DNA of 64,000 bases from Paenibacillus sp. MZ04-78.2 (GCF_024213375.1 NZ_JANAVJ010000004.1:157032-221031), one strand, 5' to 3'; numbered from the stretch's first letter, positions 9,791 to 18,246 are shown. The notes: generated by a model not told the origin, from the sequence alone. A program made the numbers and translations.

Positions 9791-9919
9791 TTACATTCCG
9801 GGATCTCCTTCCGCATTTTGAACAATAATTCCTTTTGAGTAATCAATATAAACAGGGAAATTATGAATAGGTCCAAATATTAATAACGATAACATCACCA
9901 TTAACACCATTTTTTTCAT
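9791..9919 (-). CDS. AloP-type signalling pre-pro-peptide 1
   Basis: A 42-residue peptide: KK at the N-terminus, a hydrophobic core (MVLMVMLSLLIFG) that looks like a Sec signal, then a polar tail ending NAEGDPGM. It starts one base after the receptor stop (TGATATG), and its ribosome site GGAGGTG lies inside the receptor's last codons, so the two are translationally coupled. In RRNPP-type systems such short exported peptides are processed and their C-terminal piece re-enters the cell to bind the receptor. The mature form here is probably the last 5-8 residues (inference). The other two modules encode peptides of the same design. Confidence 0.8.
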   Translation of the reverse strand: MKKMVLMVMLSLLIFGPIHNFPVYIDYSKGIIVQNAEGDPGM

Positions 9920-9920
9920 A

Positions 9921-11198
9921 TCATTCACCTCCTGTTGCACATGCTTCTTTTAACATAATGATATGCTGCGCCTCTAAAGGTCTAGAACGTTTTGCGTAAT
10001 GAAAAAAAAAGTCACTGACACATTCATATTTTTCCTTAAGATGATTTATGTCCGTGAATAATCTTAAACATTTAGCGAAACATTCTACCCCTTCATCCAC
10101 TAACCCTATGCTAAGTTTGTAAACCCCCTTTTGTTTGAAGTATCTTCCAACTGATGAACATGTTGTAGGCGAATTTAGATTTTCAGGTAAGAATTGCGCC
10201 TCTTTTTCCAACAATTGTTCCACCAATTTCATATTACCTCTTTTACAGTAAATATCAAGAAGTTCTTCAGCCATAAAAATTTTGTTGTTTTGGCTTAGTT
10301 CCTCCATATAACTCTGAAGCATTGGAACGGCAGTTTGATAATCTTTTTTTCTTACTTTCACCATAACGCGAAGGATTTTAACATTTTCCTCAACAAAATC
10401 ATATTGGAGTTTTTCAAAAGTGGAAAGAAATTGTTCAACTTTATCAAAATTTCCTAATCTTGAATAAGCATAGATCATTGCAAGGTATGCTCTTGCTTTT
10501 AGCTCCGTATCATATTTCTCATGTTCAATACCAGCCAAACAAAGTTGAATACATTCCTCATTTTTTTTGAGAGCATACGAATGAAGGCCCATTCTAAAAT
10601 ATGTGATTATTTTTTCTGCATCTGACAAGAAATCTGTGTAATGTAATACCTCTTGCCCTTCTTGATATGTTTGTTCCAAACGTCTAAAATCAAGTCTTTC
10701 TATTAAATACTTTTGTAATAACCCTTTCGCTAAGTATGGTATCGTGCCGTGCCATCTTGAATATTGAATAATAACATCAAATAGCGCTACTTTCAGGGAA
10801 GCACCCTTCATTTCTTGTGTAAAATTAAACAATCGTTCTAAAGAATCTTCCGTCTCATTATTTGGAGATTCAAGTAAACGTAAGGCTACCTTGGGCGCAA
10901 GGTCAACGGTTTCCTCACAGGTAATAACTTCAGTTAGAATTTCTAACAAAGTATCGACTCGGTTTTCATGTTCAATGTAACATTCAATGACTTTTTTATA
11001 TGGAACGAGTAGTACCGGGGCAATTGCCTTCACTGTTTTAAATTCTGGATGTTTCGTCTCTCCAGTTTGAATTTTATGAAGGACTCCTCTTCTAAGTCCA
11101 GTAAGCTCCTCAAGATTCGCGTATGTCAAGTTTTTCTCTTTTCTAAGTTGGAAGATGAAATCTGCGATGGTGTTATTCCGATGCTTAATATCCACCAT
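9921..11198 (-). CDS. AloR-type (AimR-like, RRNPP) peptide receptor and regulator 1
   Basis: A 425-residue protein with an N-terminal helix-turn-helix of the Xre type (FIFQLRKEKNLTYANLEELT, residues about 14-33) followed by helical TPR-like repeats to the C-terminus. This is the layout of the RRNPP family (Rap, NprR, PlcR, PrgX, AimR) and specifically of the AimR-like Alo receptors described from Paenibacillus polymyxa. The gene directly precedes a small exported-peptide gene, as expected for a receptor-signal pair. The start is backed by GGAAGG 9 bases upstream. It is divergent from a secreted effector locus with a shared control region. The first 30 residues are nearly the same in all three receptors while the TPR part differs, which fits diversified ligand specificity with a shared DNA site. 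No phage genes are nearby. Confidence 0.85.
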   Translation of the reverse strand: MVDIKHRNNTIADFIFQLRKEKNLTYANLEELTGLRRGVLHKIQTGETKHPEFKTVKAIAPVLLVPYKKVIECYIEHENRVDTLLEILTEVITCEETVDLAPKVALRLLESPNNETEDSLERLFNFTQEMKGASLKVALFDVIIQYSRWHGTIPYLAKGLLQKYLIERLDFRRLEQTYQEGQEVLHYTDFLSDAEKIITYFRMGLHSYALKKNEECIQLCLAGIEHEKYDTELKARAYLAMIYAYSRLGNFDKVEQFLSTFEKLQYDFVEENVKILRVMVKVRKKDYQTAVPMLQSYMEELSQNNKIFMAEELLDIYCKRGNMKLVEQLLEKEAQFLPENLNSPTTCSSVGRYFKQKGVYKLSIGLVDEGVECFAKCLRLFTDINHLKEKYECVSDFFFHYAKRSRPLEAQHIIMLKEACATGGE

Positions 11199-11239
11199 AA
11201 TACATAACCTTCCTTTTGTTCAATATTGTACATTGGTTT

Positions 11240-11268
11240 ATTATATCAGGGGTATTTTTGTTTTACAA
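11240..11268 (-). promoter_or_regulatory. aloR1 promoter
   Basis: On the minus strand TTGTAA (11268-11263), a 17-base spacer and a perfect TATAAT (11245-11240). The same elements with the same spacing occur before the other two receptor genes. Confidence 0.75.
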
Positions 11269-11312
11269 TTAATTTATTTTTTATGATATTAACCTAATTT
11301 TTTACTAAATAC

Positions 11313-11487
11313 AACGATTCGATAAATTTCGACATAGTATAAGTGATTATTTGGTAATCACTGTAATTACTCAGATAGTTTTCAAGTAATTGCTAAAATA
11401 AAAATAGATATTTATTCCTATCCCATAATTTATGATATTATGATAAATTATGTTTGAACGATGAGGTCGCGACGAATTGTTCAAACA
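11313..11487 (+). promoter_or_regulatory. Divergent control region of Alo module 1 (paired half-sites and central dyad)
   Basis: Two elements conserved in all three modules bound this stretch: AACGATTCG at 11313-11321 and CGAATTGTT at 11473-11481, which are inverted copies of each other with one mismatch and start 160 bp apart. The right-hand element sits in a larger dyad, TGTTTGAAC (11451) to GTTCAAACA (11487), around a central TCGCGA. Between them lies the likely effector promoter: a conserved AAATAGATATT, CTATCCCATA and an AT-rich TATTATGATAAATTATG. No good -35 box precedes the -10, as at an activator-dependent promoter. The site may be where the receptor binds (inference). Confidence 0.55.
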
Positions 11488-11533
11488 ATAAGTGGAAAAA
11501 AGCTCGTTTTGCGACAAGGAGGTGGTGAAGCTT
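11483..11533 (+). repeat. 51-bp repeat shared with the right end of the window (copy 1)
   Basis: Matches 63950-64000 with a single mismatch. In the right-hand copy it lies at the end of and after a small secreted-peptide gene. Here it is joined directly to the promoter dyad, so the intervening peptide gene appears to have been deleted. Confidence 0.85.
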
Positions 11534-11662
11534 AGCCAGCCAGCGTTTAGATCCGGGTTTGCCGCCCGAAGTTTGGCCGGGCTTGGTTACAGCGGAGAGC
11601 AAATTGAGAAGCTTTTACGTGAGCGATTGTTTTTTTACAGGGCAAATAAAATGGGACAATAG
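11492..11662 (+). CDS. Small conserved protein of the Alo effector locus, function unknown
   Basis: GTG-started frame of 56 codons beginning EKSSFCDKEVVKL and continuing through FAARSLAGLGYSGEQIEKLL to YRANKMGQ. It is basic and amphipathic, with no signal peptide or membrane span. The first 14 codons recur at the right end of the window with only a Cys-to-Ser change. There is no good ribosome site before the GTG; a strong AAGGAGG lies inside the frame but too close to the next GTG. The reading could therefore be a remnant of a longer gene. I do not recognise the family. Confidence 0.4.
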   Translation: MEKSSFCDKEVVKLSQPAFRSGFAARSLAGLGYSGEQIEKLLRERLFFYRANKMGQ

Positions 11663-11733
11663 CCCCTTTTATAATGTATTAAATATGAAAGTATGAAACA
11701 CAAGTGTTAAATTATGACAAAGGAGTGTTTTTA

Positions 11734-12498
11734 TTGAAAAGATTGGTAGCATTATTTTTCCTGTTCATTTTTATGCTTTCGTTGACTTTTGGTCCAAATG
11801 CCCAAAATTTGTTGGCAGCAACTAATGACGAACTATATTCATTCACAACAAAGGATGGCGAACCTGCTTTATATGACCACGCTAATAAAGCATACGTTGT
11901 TAAGGCATGGACTGCTGATGGGAAGGAAATCAGCCTTTCTGAATATAAGAGTATTATCGAGGGTTCTAACAAATTAAATACACAAAATGCGATCACGCTT
12001 GCACCTAGCGAAAATCAAAAGACAAATCAGCAAGTGGAGAAAATAAATGCTTTAAACTACATCAATATGAACTATTATGAAAAAGACTTGACTTGGGCAG
12101 CTACGGCAACTCCTCAAAAAGTTTCCCCTAGCGTAGATTGCCCTTCTTGGCAACCTGCACCATGCCCAGTACAAGTTACGGATTCTGTTCAATCTTCTGA
12201 ATCATTTTCGACAGGTGTTGACGCAGGAGATAAAAATTATATTAGAGTAAATGCAGGATTTACATGGCAAGAGACATCCCAATCTCAAGTTGGAGTGACA
12301 TATCAAATTCCACTTGGTCAACGAGGGTATGTTACTTTTGCACCTTATTTTAATCATACAAGAGGTTATATACACTATGCTTATTCCGATCAGTCAGGTT
12401 ACCATTATCTTGGTAAGAGTAAAATGAAATTTGCCCAATCCCCAAAAGTACTCTCAAACGGACTTGCTGATGGAGTTTATTCCGTAGTGAAATATTAA
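11734..12498 (+). CDS. Secreted protein of unknown function, effector of Alo module 1
   Basis: TTG start chosen because AAAGGAG lies 7 bases upstream; a start at 11704 has no ribosome site. The 254-residue product opens with a classical signal peptide (KRLVALFFLFIFMLSL, cleavage probably after NLLAA near residue 30). The middle is polar and Asn/Gln-rich. A CPSWQPAPCP segment carries the only two mature cysteines and could form a disulfide loop. The C-terminal half alternates Ser/Thr/Gln with hydrophobics (SESFSTGVDAG, SQSQVGVTYQIPLGQRGYV), a beta-hairpin-like pattern seen in some secreted pore-forming or surface proteins. No family was recognised. It is divergent from aloR1 and is followed by a two-span membrane protein that might protect the producer (inference). 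Confidence 0.75.
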   Translation: MKRLVALFFLFIFMLSLTFGPNAQNLLAATNDELYSFTTKDGEPALYDHANKAYVVKAWTADGKEISLSEYKSIIEGSNKLNTQNAITLAPSENQKTNQQVEKINALNYINMNYYEKDLTWAATATPQKVSPSVDCPSWQPAPCPVQVTDSVQSSESFSTGVDAGDKNYIRVNAGFTWQETSQSQVGVTYQIPLGQRGYVTFAPYFNHTRGYIHYAYSDQSGYHYLGKSKMKFAQSPKVLSNGLADGVYSVVKY

Positions 12499-12511
12499 TT
12501 AAATTAAGGCC

Positions 12512-12553
12512 AAAAATTGAGCTTGCATCTTTATGGTGTAAACTCAATTTTTT
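12512..12553 (+). terminator. Terminator after effector 1
   Basis: AAAATTGAG pairs with CTCAATTTT and is followed by more T. It lies 14 bases after the effector stop and ends at the ribosome site of the next small gene, so it may only partly block read-through. Confidence 0.6.
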
Positions 12554-12568
12554 AAAGGGACGAGAATA

Positions 12569-12799
12569 ATGTATTTATTTGGATTAATGCTTTGTTTTGT
12601 TGGATTACTCTTCATAGCTTTAGCAGGTTTGGAAAAAATCCTTATCTTTGTCGCTGTAAGCGATCGCACAACTCAACTTGATTCCGTTATAGGACTAACA
12701 CCTCCATATTTATGGGACATTACAAACTTCACTTTTTTTGCTGGAATTATATTTGTTGCAGTTGGAATATGTTTAGCGTCAATAAAGAAAAAAAAGTAG
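12569..12799 (+). CDS. Small two-span membrane protein next to effector 1
   Basis: 76 residues with two hydrophobic spans (about residues 3-30 and 50-72), a short external or internal loop (DRTTQLDSVIGLTPPYL) and a basic tail KKKK. AAAGGGACGAG lies before the ATG. Its place directly after a secreted protein is that of an immunity or export-helper gene, but no family was recognised and the role is inferred from position only. Confidence 0.55.
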   Translation: MYLFGLMLCFVGLLFIALAGLEKILIFVAVSDRTTQLDSVIGLTPPYLWDITNFTFFAGIIFVAVGICLASIKKKK

Positions 12800-12931
12800 A
12801 TGTCCATATCATGTGTTTTCCTGAACTTTGCTAGAACCTGCTGGCTGGCCGCAAGCTCGAAAACCTACGTGCCTATGCTTCTACCTTGATTTTTAGCCTT
12901 GAGCGGCGATTTTGATTTCGTGGAACAATGC

Positions 12932-12971
12932 AAAAAAACGGCTCTTGTTCGCATTATTGCGGCAAGGGCCG
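12932..12971 (-). terminator. Orphan minus-strand terminator
   Basis: CGGCCCTTGCCGC pairs with GCGAACAAGAGCCG (two mismatches) and is followed by seven T on the minus strand. No intact gene reads into it, so it may belong to a lost gene. Confidence 0.65.
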
Positions 12972-13092
12972 ATCTTTGTCGGCGCTGCAAATAGCATCAA
13001 AGCTTGCTATTCCCTGTAAGCTACAAAATCAATGATCAAAAAAGCGAAACACAGTTTGTCGTTGTTAACCTAAGTAAATGTTTAAGCCAAAC

Positions 13093-13116
13093 AAAAAAAG
13101 AGGCCCTTTGGCCTCT
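13093..13116 (-). terminator. Minus-strand terminator after the sigK fragment
   Basis: AGAGGCC and GGCCTCT form a perfect 7-bp stem with a 4-base loop and a T-run on the minus strand. It resembles the stem at 33602-33626 and differs from the terminator of intact sigK. Confidence 0.8.
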
Positions 13117-13229
13117 GAATTATGTCAAGAATACTTCCGGTTCGTCCACAAAGGTTTTTGTACGGCTTTTGCTGATTCGTTTAACTTTGGCTCTGAACTG
13201 AAGGAAGTAATTATGACGTTTGACTTTGT

Positions 13230-13448
13230 TCATATCATCTTGACGATGTGCGCGACAAGCCGAAGGTTATGCTCGATGAGCACATTGCGCGAGTGTTGAT
13301 TGCCTTGGGCCATTAGCTTCAAATGTTTGTCTTCTTCATCCTCCGCCAAAGGCTGGGGAAACGCGTTGTTTTTTACATAGGAAACGAGTAAAGTAAGCTG
13401 TTTAATAAATAAAGCTACGGCACTGAATAATCCGGGCATTCCAGCCAC
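13230..13448 (-). pseudogene. 5' fragment of sigK
   Basis: Encodes residues 1-70 of sigma-K, the same as the intact gene at 60806-61516 ([14 protein letters not shown] to LRLVAHIVK), then two foreign codons and a stop. The protein lacks most of region 2 and all of regions 3 and 4, so it cannot act as a sigma factor. It keeps the full upstream sequence, including the late mother-cell promoter. It lies inside a 443-bp near-exact duplication of the sigK 5' end. The break is at codon 70, well before the point (about codon 112) where skin-type elements interrupt sigK, so this is not a simple skin half-gene. Confidence 0.85.
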
Positions 13449-13680
13449 CCCCTAAGGTGTTTGCCAATCAACGGTCTCGGAAGTTTTCGCGCAAAGATTA
13501 GTATTAGTGTATGTGGGCGAAAGCCCGGAAGTGCCTGTACACAAAATTTACACCTGGTGAACTTGGACTACGACGTAGGGGGTCAAGGTCTATTTTGAAG
13601 AGGTCTGGATCGTCAACGCTCTAAAAGCATGGTATGGTTAATATTACGCATTTAATGGAAAGGCAGGACATAAAGGATGA
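13238..13680. repeat. Duplicated sigK 5' region (partner 61306-61748)
   Basis: 443 bp align without gaps to 61306-61748, with about a dozen mismatches by eye. Included are the sigK 5' codons, its ribosome site, the CATACACTA promoter element (here 13505-13513) and roughly 100 bp upstream. Both copies have the same orientation. The duplication is recent judging by its identity. Confidence 0.9.
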
Positions 13681-13801
13681 ACTGAACAAAGAAAAAACGA
13701 GTGATGATGAAGGGCTGCACCCACGGCAAAATGGTTCGCGGCCTCTTCCACGCTCGTTGTCAGGTTCGCATATTTACCAGGCTTTACCTCAAAGTGCATA
13801 G
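13634..13801 (+). other. Doubtful 55-codon frame in the gap 13449-13811
   Basis: A frame MVNITHLMERQD... starts inside the duplicated sigK upstream DNA and runs into unique sequence. The first 13 codons are shared with a different frame near 61702, so the start is duplicated but the body is not. There is no ribosome site. It is listed only because the gap holds nothing better. Confidence 0.2.
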
Positions 13802-13811
13802 AGTTCGCACT

Positions 13812-14246
13812 TTATGAATCTATAATATTCCTAGTCAACTTACTGACCCATGCATGTAAAAATCCTAAAATTTCGGCTAGTTTCTTTTGTGAAGTTTCTG
13901 GATTTTCCTTCATCGCTTGATGCAGACGATCCAATGCTTCTTTCCTTTTTGCAGTAAGTGTTTTCGTTTTTACCTTATTAGCTCGTTCGCGTTCTATCCG
14001 CTCCAAGAAAACTCGAAGCAAAGGAAGGCTTTGAATACATGACGTACAAATATAAAATCGTTTGAAGCAAATGATTTGTTGCTTACCCGAACAAAACAAG
14101 CATTCTTCTGCTGGATATTTATAAACCAGGATTGCCTTTTTCTTGTCGTCAAAATAATACTTTGTCCTGACACTGGGATGTAAATTCAAAACACACCTAA
14201 CCTCCATGGGGATTGCCAATCCTGTTCTTCCAAGTTTTAATTCCAT
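13812..14246 (-). CDS. AbrB/SpoVT-type regulator with Cys4 motif, copy 1 (possibly degenerate)
   Basis: 144 residues. The N-terminus keeps a shortened swapped-hairpin AbrB domain (LGRTGLAIPMEVRCVLNL) with two extra residues compared with copy 2 (FGRIVIPTEIRRVLNL). It also lacks the first strand, so DNA binding may be damaged. Next come CLFC and CTSC pairs that look like a small zinc site, and a C-terminal helix-turn-helix-like tail (SQKKLAEILGF, AWVSKL). Paralogue of the gene at 29031-29486. No clear ribosome site precedes the ATG. Likely a transition-state or sporulation regulator by family, target unknown. Confidence 0.6.
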   Translation of the reverse strand: MELKLGRTGLAIPMEVRCVLNLHPSVRTKYYFDDKKKAILVYKYPAEECLFCSGKQQIICFKRFYICTSCIQSLPLLRVFLERIERERANKVKTKTLTAKRKEALDRLHQAMKENPETSQKKLAEILGFLHAWVSKLTRNIIDS

Positions 14247-14429
14247 GCGACCCGCCTATTGAACTTTTAGCTATCAAAAAGTTTTCAGATCTTCCCCCAT
14301 ATTGTCGAATTCCTTGAGGGTAGGAGATGGTGATTTTAGAAGTTATAGTTCTGTAAAGTATTCCGTTTGGTAGAAACAGGAAAAATGGTATTGCATTGAG
14401 TTCCAAAACTCTGAAAATTATATTCATTC

Positions 14430-14462
14430 CCCCTCGCGGATTAACTCCATGAGGTTTTTTTC
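14430..14462 (+). terminator. Plus-strand terminator, relic
   Basis: CCTC-GGA pairs with TCC-GAGG and is followed by seven T. It is similar in sequence to the terminator at 33519-33547 (both begin cattccccctc). No intact plus-strand gene leads into it. Confidence 0.65.
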
Positions 14463-14522
14463 TTAATCAAAAGCAATACTAACTGAGCCTTCCTAAGCTC
14501 ATGCTTTTCCGCTTCAAGCACA

Positions 14523-14557
14523 TAAAAAAAGAAGAAAGGATTTCTCCCTTCTTCTCC
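14523..14557 (-). terminator. Terminator of the sugar-utilisation operon
   Basis: On the minus strand GAAGAAGGGA pairs with TCCTTTCTTC (one mismatch) before a run of seven T, 14 bases after the GH3 stop. Confidence 0.8.
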
Positions 14558-14570
14558 GCTTTCGCTTCAT

Positions 14571-16847
14571 CTATTCGCCTATTTCATTTAACCGCTGAAG
14601 ATCCGCTTCCAGCATCTCTTCCGTGACGGCGCCCTGGCTAAAAGCGGCGAGCACGCGCAGCGGCATATTCCTGACAAACTCCAGCATCATATCCGAACCG
14701 TCCTCTTCCAGCGCACTCATCACTTTGTTCTCGCTGTACTTCCGAAGCATCTCGCGAAAGATCGGCGATAGCTGCGGATCGTCCAGCAAATCGCCTACGA
14801 GCGAGTTTCGGGTAGCGGTTTTCTTTAGTCTGACGCTCGATTGTACGCGAATCGTCCCTTGAAGCACAAGCTCAGCCGACGATTTCCCGATCAAGATTTC
14901 AAAATCGCCGCTCTCCACATGCCAGTCCTGCATCTCGGGGTTATAGTAAGCAAATGCGCGCTTGTCCAATACAAACTCGACGGTCTTTTCCTCCCCGGGC
15001 GCCAGCTCGACCTTTTCGAAGCCTTTAAGCTCTTTTTCCGGCCGGATCACGCTTGCTTCAACATCTCTCACATACAGCTGGACGATCTCTTTTCCGGGGA
15101 GTTCGCCCGTATTTCGGACGCGAACGCCGATGCGGACCGTCTCGGTATCCCGGATTTCCCGCTTGTCGACGATTAGGCCGGTGTATTCGAATGTCGTATA
15201 GCTCAAGCCATGCCCGAACGGAAACAAAGGCTCGATCTGCTTCGCATCATAATAGCGGTAACCGACAAACAAGCCTTCCTTGTACTCCACCTTGTCCCCT
15301 TCGCCCGGGAAATTCAAATGGGAAGGATTATGGCTTAGTTGTTTCGGGAACGTTTCGGCCAGCTTGCCGCACGGATTCGCATCCCCGAACAGCAAATCGG
15401 CAATCGCGCCGCCAATCGCTTGACCGCCCAAATAGCCTTCCAGCACGCCCTTCACGCGATCGATCCAAGGCATCTCGACCGGAGCGCCGTTGCTTAAAAC
15501 AACGACCACATTGCTTTGCACTTCCGCGACGGCCTCGATCAGCTTCCGGTGATTATCGGGAATCCGCAAATGCTGCCGGTCATACGCTTCGGATTCGTAT
15601 CGTTCCGGCAGGCCTGCGAAAATAACCGCAGCCTCCGCTTGCGCCGCAGCCAGCTTCGCTTCCTGAAGCAAGCGATCGTCGATGTCGTCGCTTTCCAACA
15701 GGTAGCCTTCGGCGTATACGATGGCGGCTTCGCTTCCTGCCGCTCGGCGCATTTCTTCATAAATATCGTCCAATCGGGTCGGGTTGATGTGCGAGCTTCC
15801 GCCGCCTTGATACCTCGGATGTTTCGCCAACGCCCCGATCACGGCAATCGTCCCTTTCTTTTTCAGGGGCAGAATGCCGTCTTCATTTTTTAACAGCACC
15901 ATGCTTTCGCGCGCGACAGTTCTGGCCAGTCCATGGTGAGCCTCCGCATCGAACGAAGCGTGTTCCTTTTTCCGGTCGACCGCTTGGAAAACGACGCGCA
16001 ATATTCGTTCCACAGCCTTGTCCAGAGCTTCCTCGGACAGCTTGCCGCTCTTCACCGCGTCTACGATTTTCCGGTCGCCGAGGCCGTTGCTCGACGGCAT
16101 TTCCAGCTCCAACCCGGCAGCCAATCCCTTCGCCCGGTCGTTCACGGCCCCCCAGTCGGATACGACAAATCCTTCATGTCCCCATTCTTCCTTCAAAATA
16201 CGAGTCAGCAAGTCCTCATGCTCCGAGCAATACTCGCCATTTACCTTATTGTAGGCGCACATCACGGTCCAAGGCTGAGCTTGCTTGACCGCCCCTTCGA
16301 AGCTTGCCAAATAAATTTCCCGCAAGGTCCGTTCGTCCACAACCGCACCCACGGTCATTCTTCGATGCTCCTGGTTATTCACGGCAAAGTGCTTAAGCGA
16401 GGTTCCTACACCTTGACTTTGGACGCCCTTGATATGGTAGGCCGCCATTTCCGACGACAAATAAGGATCTTCCGAGAAATATTCAAAATTTCTGCCGCAA
16501 AGCGGCGAACGCTTGATGTTGGCCGCTGGCCCCAGTAGGATCGCAACGTCCTCAGCCTGACATTCTTCGCCCAATGCGATACCGACTTGCTCCATCAGCT
16601 TGCGGTCCCACGAGCAGGCCAAGCCTGCCGCCGAAGGAAAGCAAGTCGCCGGCACACTGTCGGCAAAGCCGAGGTGGTCCAGACCTCCCCGCTGCTTCCG
16701 GAGTCCGTGAGGCCCGTCCGTAAGCATGATCGACGGAATCCCCAGCCGTTCGACCGGCTTCGTTTGCCAGAAGTTCAAGCCGGAGCACAGCCCGGCTTTC
16801 TCCTCTACGGTCATTTGCGAGATAAGCTGCCGTATATCCCTCTGCAT
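14571..16847 (-). CDS. Glycoside hydrolase family 3 enzyme (beta-glucosidase/beta-xylosidase type)
   Basis: Three-domain GH3 enzyme of 758 residues: N-terminal barrel, alpha/beta sandwich, and a C-terminal fibronectin III-like domain (near [20 protein letters not shown]). The nucleophile is the Asp in FVVSDWGAV, about residue 231. The KHFAVNNQE motif of the active site is also present. There is no signal peptide, so it works inside the cell on imported oligosaccharides. The ATG of MQRDIRQL was chosen over one two codons earlier because of the spacing from AAGGGGAGG. It is the last gene after the ABC transporter and GH30 gene. Aryl-sugar specificity, glucose versus xylose, cannot be told from the sequence; the xylose neighbours favour xylo-oligosaccharides. 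Confidence 0.9.
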   Translation of the reverse strand: MQRDIRQLISQMTVEEKAGLCSGLNFWQTKPVERLGIPSIMLTDGPHGLRKQRGGLDHLGFADSVPATCFPSAAGLACSWDRKLMEQVGIALGEECQAEDVAILLGPAANIKRSPLCGRNFEYFSEDPYLSSEMAAYHIKGVQSQGVGTSLKHFAVNNQEHRRMTVGAVVDERTLREIYLASFEGAVKQAQPWTVMCAYNKVNGEYCSEHEDLLTRILKEEWGHEGFVVSDWGAVNDRAKGLAAGLELEMPSSNGLGDRKIVDAVKSGKLSEEALDKAVERILRVVFQAVDRKKEHASFDAEAHHGLARTVARESMVLLKNEDGILPLKKKGTIAVIGALAKHPRYQGGGSSHINPTRLDDIYEEMRRAAGSEAAIVYAEGYLLESDDIDDRLLQEAKLAAAQAEAAVIFAGLPERYESEAYDRQHLRIPDNHRKLIEAVAEVQSNVVVVLSNGAPVEMPWIDRVKGVLEGYLGGQAIGGAIADLLFGDANPCGKLAETFPKQLSHNPSHLNFPGEGDKVEYKEGLFVGYRYYDAKQIEPLFPFGHGLSYTTFEYTGLIVDKREIRDTETVRIGVRVRNTGELPGKEIVQLYVRDVEASVIRPEKELKGFEKVELAPGEEKTVEFVLDKRAFAYYNPEMQDWHVESGDFEILIGKSSAELVLQGTIRVQSSVRLKKTATRNSLVGDLLDDPQLSPIFREMLRKYSENKVMSALEEDGSDMMLEFVRNMPLRVLAAFSQGAVTEEMLEADLQRLNEIGE

Positions 16848-16877
16848 TAGCATCCTCCCCTTACGTCGAAACCGATG

Positions 16878-18212
16878 TTATATGATAATCGTGTTGAACG
16901 ATTCCGGTTCAAGCTCAAAAGCTTGCGTGCGCGTTCCGTCACTTAGACGGAGAACCCGCGGCTCGGTGAACGGATTGGCCACGATTACCGCTTTTTGTCC
17001 GTTCGGCGCTGCAAAGGCAAGTGCGTTTCCGGCCCATGGACCTTTCAACCCGATCCGCGACGAACCCGGAGCAACGAAATGCGAGAAATGCTTCATCACA
17101 AAAAACTCGGGATTGTACACGGCCCGCTTGGCGGCAGGGTCTGCCGTGATCATCGAATTTTGTTCCCAGCCCCACGTGCTTCGCCCTTTCGGCTCCAGCA
17201 CCATGTTCCAATAAATATAGCTGTTTACGCCGTTCGTGAAATAATGCTGATATAAATTAAAGACATATTTTGCGTAATCCCACGTATTCAGGCCGTCTCC
17301 GCATTCGTTTTCCGTCTGCATGTAGCGGAGCTCCGGATAGTTCTGCACGGTTCGTTGAATCGCATACTTGCCCGCCCATTGGTAACCGACGCCTTGAATA
17401 TATTTGTAAGCTTCCGGATCACTTAACACGGTATTGGCATAAGCATCGTAATCCGAAGTCGATTTGTGCAGCATTTCCTGCCACGGCTCCGGCGCATTGA
17501 TCGTTCCCAGCCAAATTTCCGTATCCAGCCCGTGCTCCTCGAAAGCCGGCCCTAAGTAGTCGCGGATGAACTCGCGAAGCTGCTCTCCCGTCCAAACGCA
17601 CGACGGGAATTTTTGGTCGGCGACCACTTCATTTTGCACATGTATCTGGTGAATCGTAATGCCTTCCTGACGATACGCTTCCACAAACTTAACGAAATAA
17701 AGCGCATAGGCCTGCAAAATATCCTTTTCCCAACGCAGCGTTCCATAATTGTAGGCTTTCGGAAACTTCATCCAAGTTGGCGGACTCCACGGGGAGGCAA
17801 AAAATTTCAACTCCGGATTATACGTTAACGCTTCTTTGATATAGGGAATCAAATACTGACGATCCCGCTCGATAGAGAAATGCTCCATCGCCAAATCTCC
17901 GTCCGTCTCGTTCAGACTGTACCATTCGAGCGCATAATCGCTGGCGCCGATCGGCAGCCGGCAGATGCCAAGCTTCAGCTCTCCTTCGGGGTGAAATAAG
18001 GAGTGAAGCACACGCCCCCGTTCTTCGGACGTCAAGTGGCTCAACGCCGTAAAGCCCAATTCGTTAAAGCAGCCTCCAAAGCCCTCTACCGATTGAAAAG
18101 CTTCGCCGGTAATCGTGAGGTTGGCGTCGCCTCCGGCTTGGCCGGAGACCGGTTTTTCTGTCCAGCTAGCGTCTTTCGTGCTTGAAATCCAGCGAATATC
18201 GCGATTGCCCAT
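16878..18212 (-). CDS. Glycoside hydrolase family 30 enzyme
   Basis: 444 residues with a (beta/alpha)8 barrel and a C-terminal beta domain. Acid/base Glu is in HVQNEV (residue 195) and the nucleophile Glu in MQTENECG (residue 301), the usual GH30 layout. FASPWSPPTWMK is also typical. There is no signal peptide, so it is intracellular. Family members act as glucosylceramidase, beta-1,6-glucanase, beta-xylosidase or beta-fucosidase. Co-transcription with a GH3 enzyme, and xylose genes nearby, suggest removal of beta-linked sugars from imported hemicellulose fragments (inference). Confidence 0.88.
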   Translation of the reverse strand: MGNRDIRWISSTKDASWTEKPVSGQAGGDANLTITGEAFQSVEGFGGCFNELGFTALSHLTSEERGRVLHSLFHPEGELKLGICRLPIGASDYALEWYSLNETDGDLAMEHFSIERDRQYLIPYIKEALTYNPELKFFASPWSPPTWMKFPKAYNYGTLRWEKDILQAYALYFVKFVEAYRQEGITIHQIHVQNEVVADQKFPSCVWTGEQLREFIRDYLGPAFEEHGLDTEIWLGTINAPEPWQEMLHKSTSDYDAYANTVLSDPEAYKYIQGVGYQWAGKYAIQRTVQNYPELRYMQTENECGDGLNTWDYAKYVFNLYQHYFTNGVNSYIYWNMVLEPKGRSTWGWEQNSMITADPAAKRAVYNPEFFVMKHFSHFVAPGSSRIGLKGPWAGNALAFAAPNGQKAVIVANPFTEPRVLRLSDGTRTQAFELEPESFNTIII

Positions 18213-18246
18213 AGTAAACCCTCCTATGTTTCTCCAAATTGTTTAA

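Larger units (their letters stand above)
12800..13229. other. Gene-free stretch with two minus-strand terminators
   Basis: No convincing gene lies in these 430 bases. They hold two minus-strand terminators (12932-12971 and 13093-13116) and a 15-base sequence acctaagtaaatgtt (13068-13082) that recurs at 33571-33585, also just before a terminator and a sigK fragment. This looks like a junk yard of recombined ends. Confidence 0.6.
14247..14570. other. Gene-poor stretch between the AbrB-like gene and the GH3 gene
   Basis: No convincing gene. It holds a plus-strand terminator (14430-14462) whose sequence resembles the one after the toxin-immunity pair at 33519-33547, suggesting the tail of a lost effector locus, and a minus-strand terminator for the GH3 gene. 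Confidence 0.55.

Noticed and set aside
9921..11198. Phage arbitrium (AimR) system
   Set aside because: Architecture is AimR-like, but no phage structural, integrase or lysis genes are near any of the three copies. The chromosomal Alo type fits better.
13230..13448. Half of a skin-interrupted sigK
   Set aside because: The break is at codon 70, not near 112, and an intact sigK is present. It is a duplication remnant.
14197..14427. 76-codon minus-strand frame upstream of the AbrB-like gene
   Set aside because: No ribosome site and no recognisable pattern; it overlaps the AbrB-like gene in another frame.
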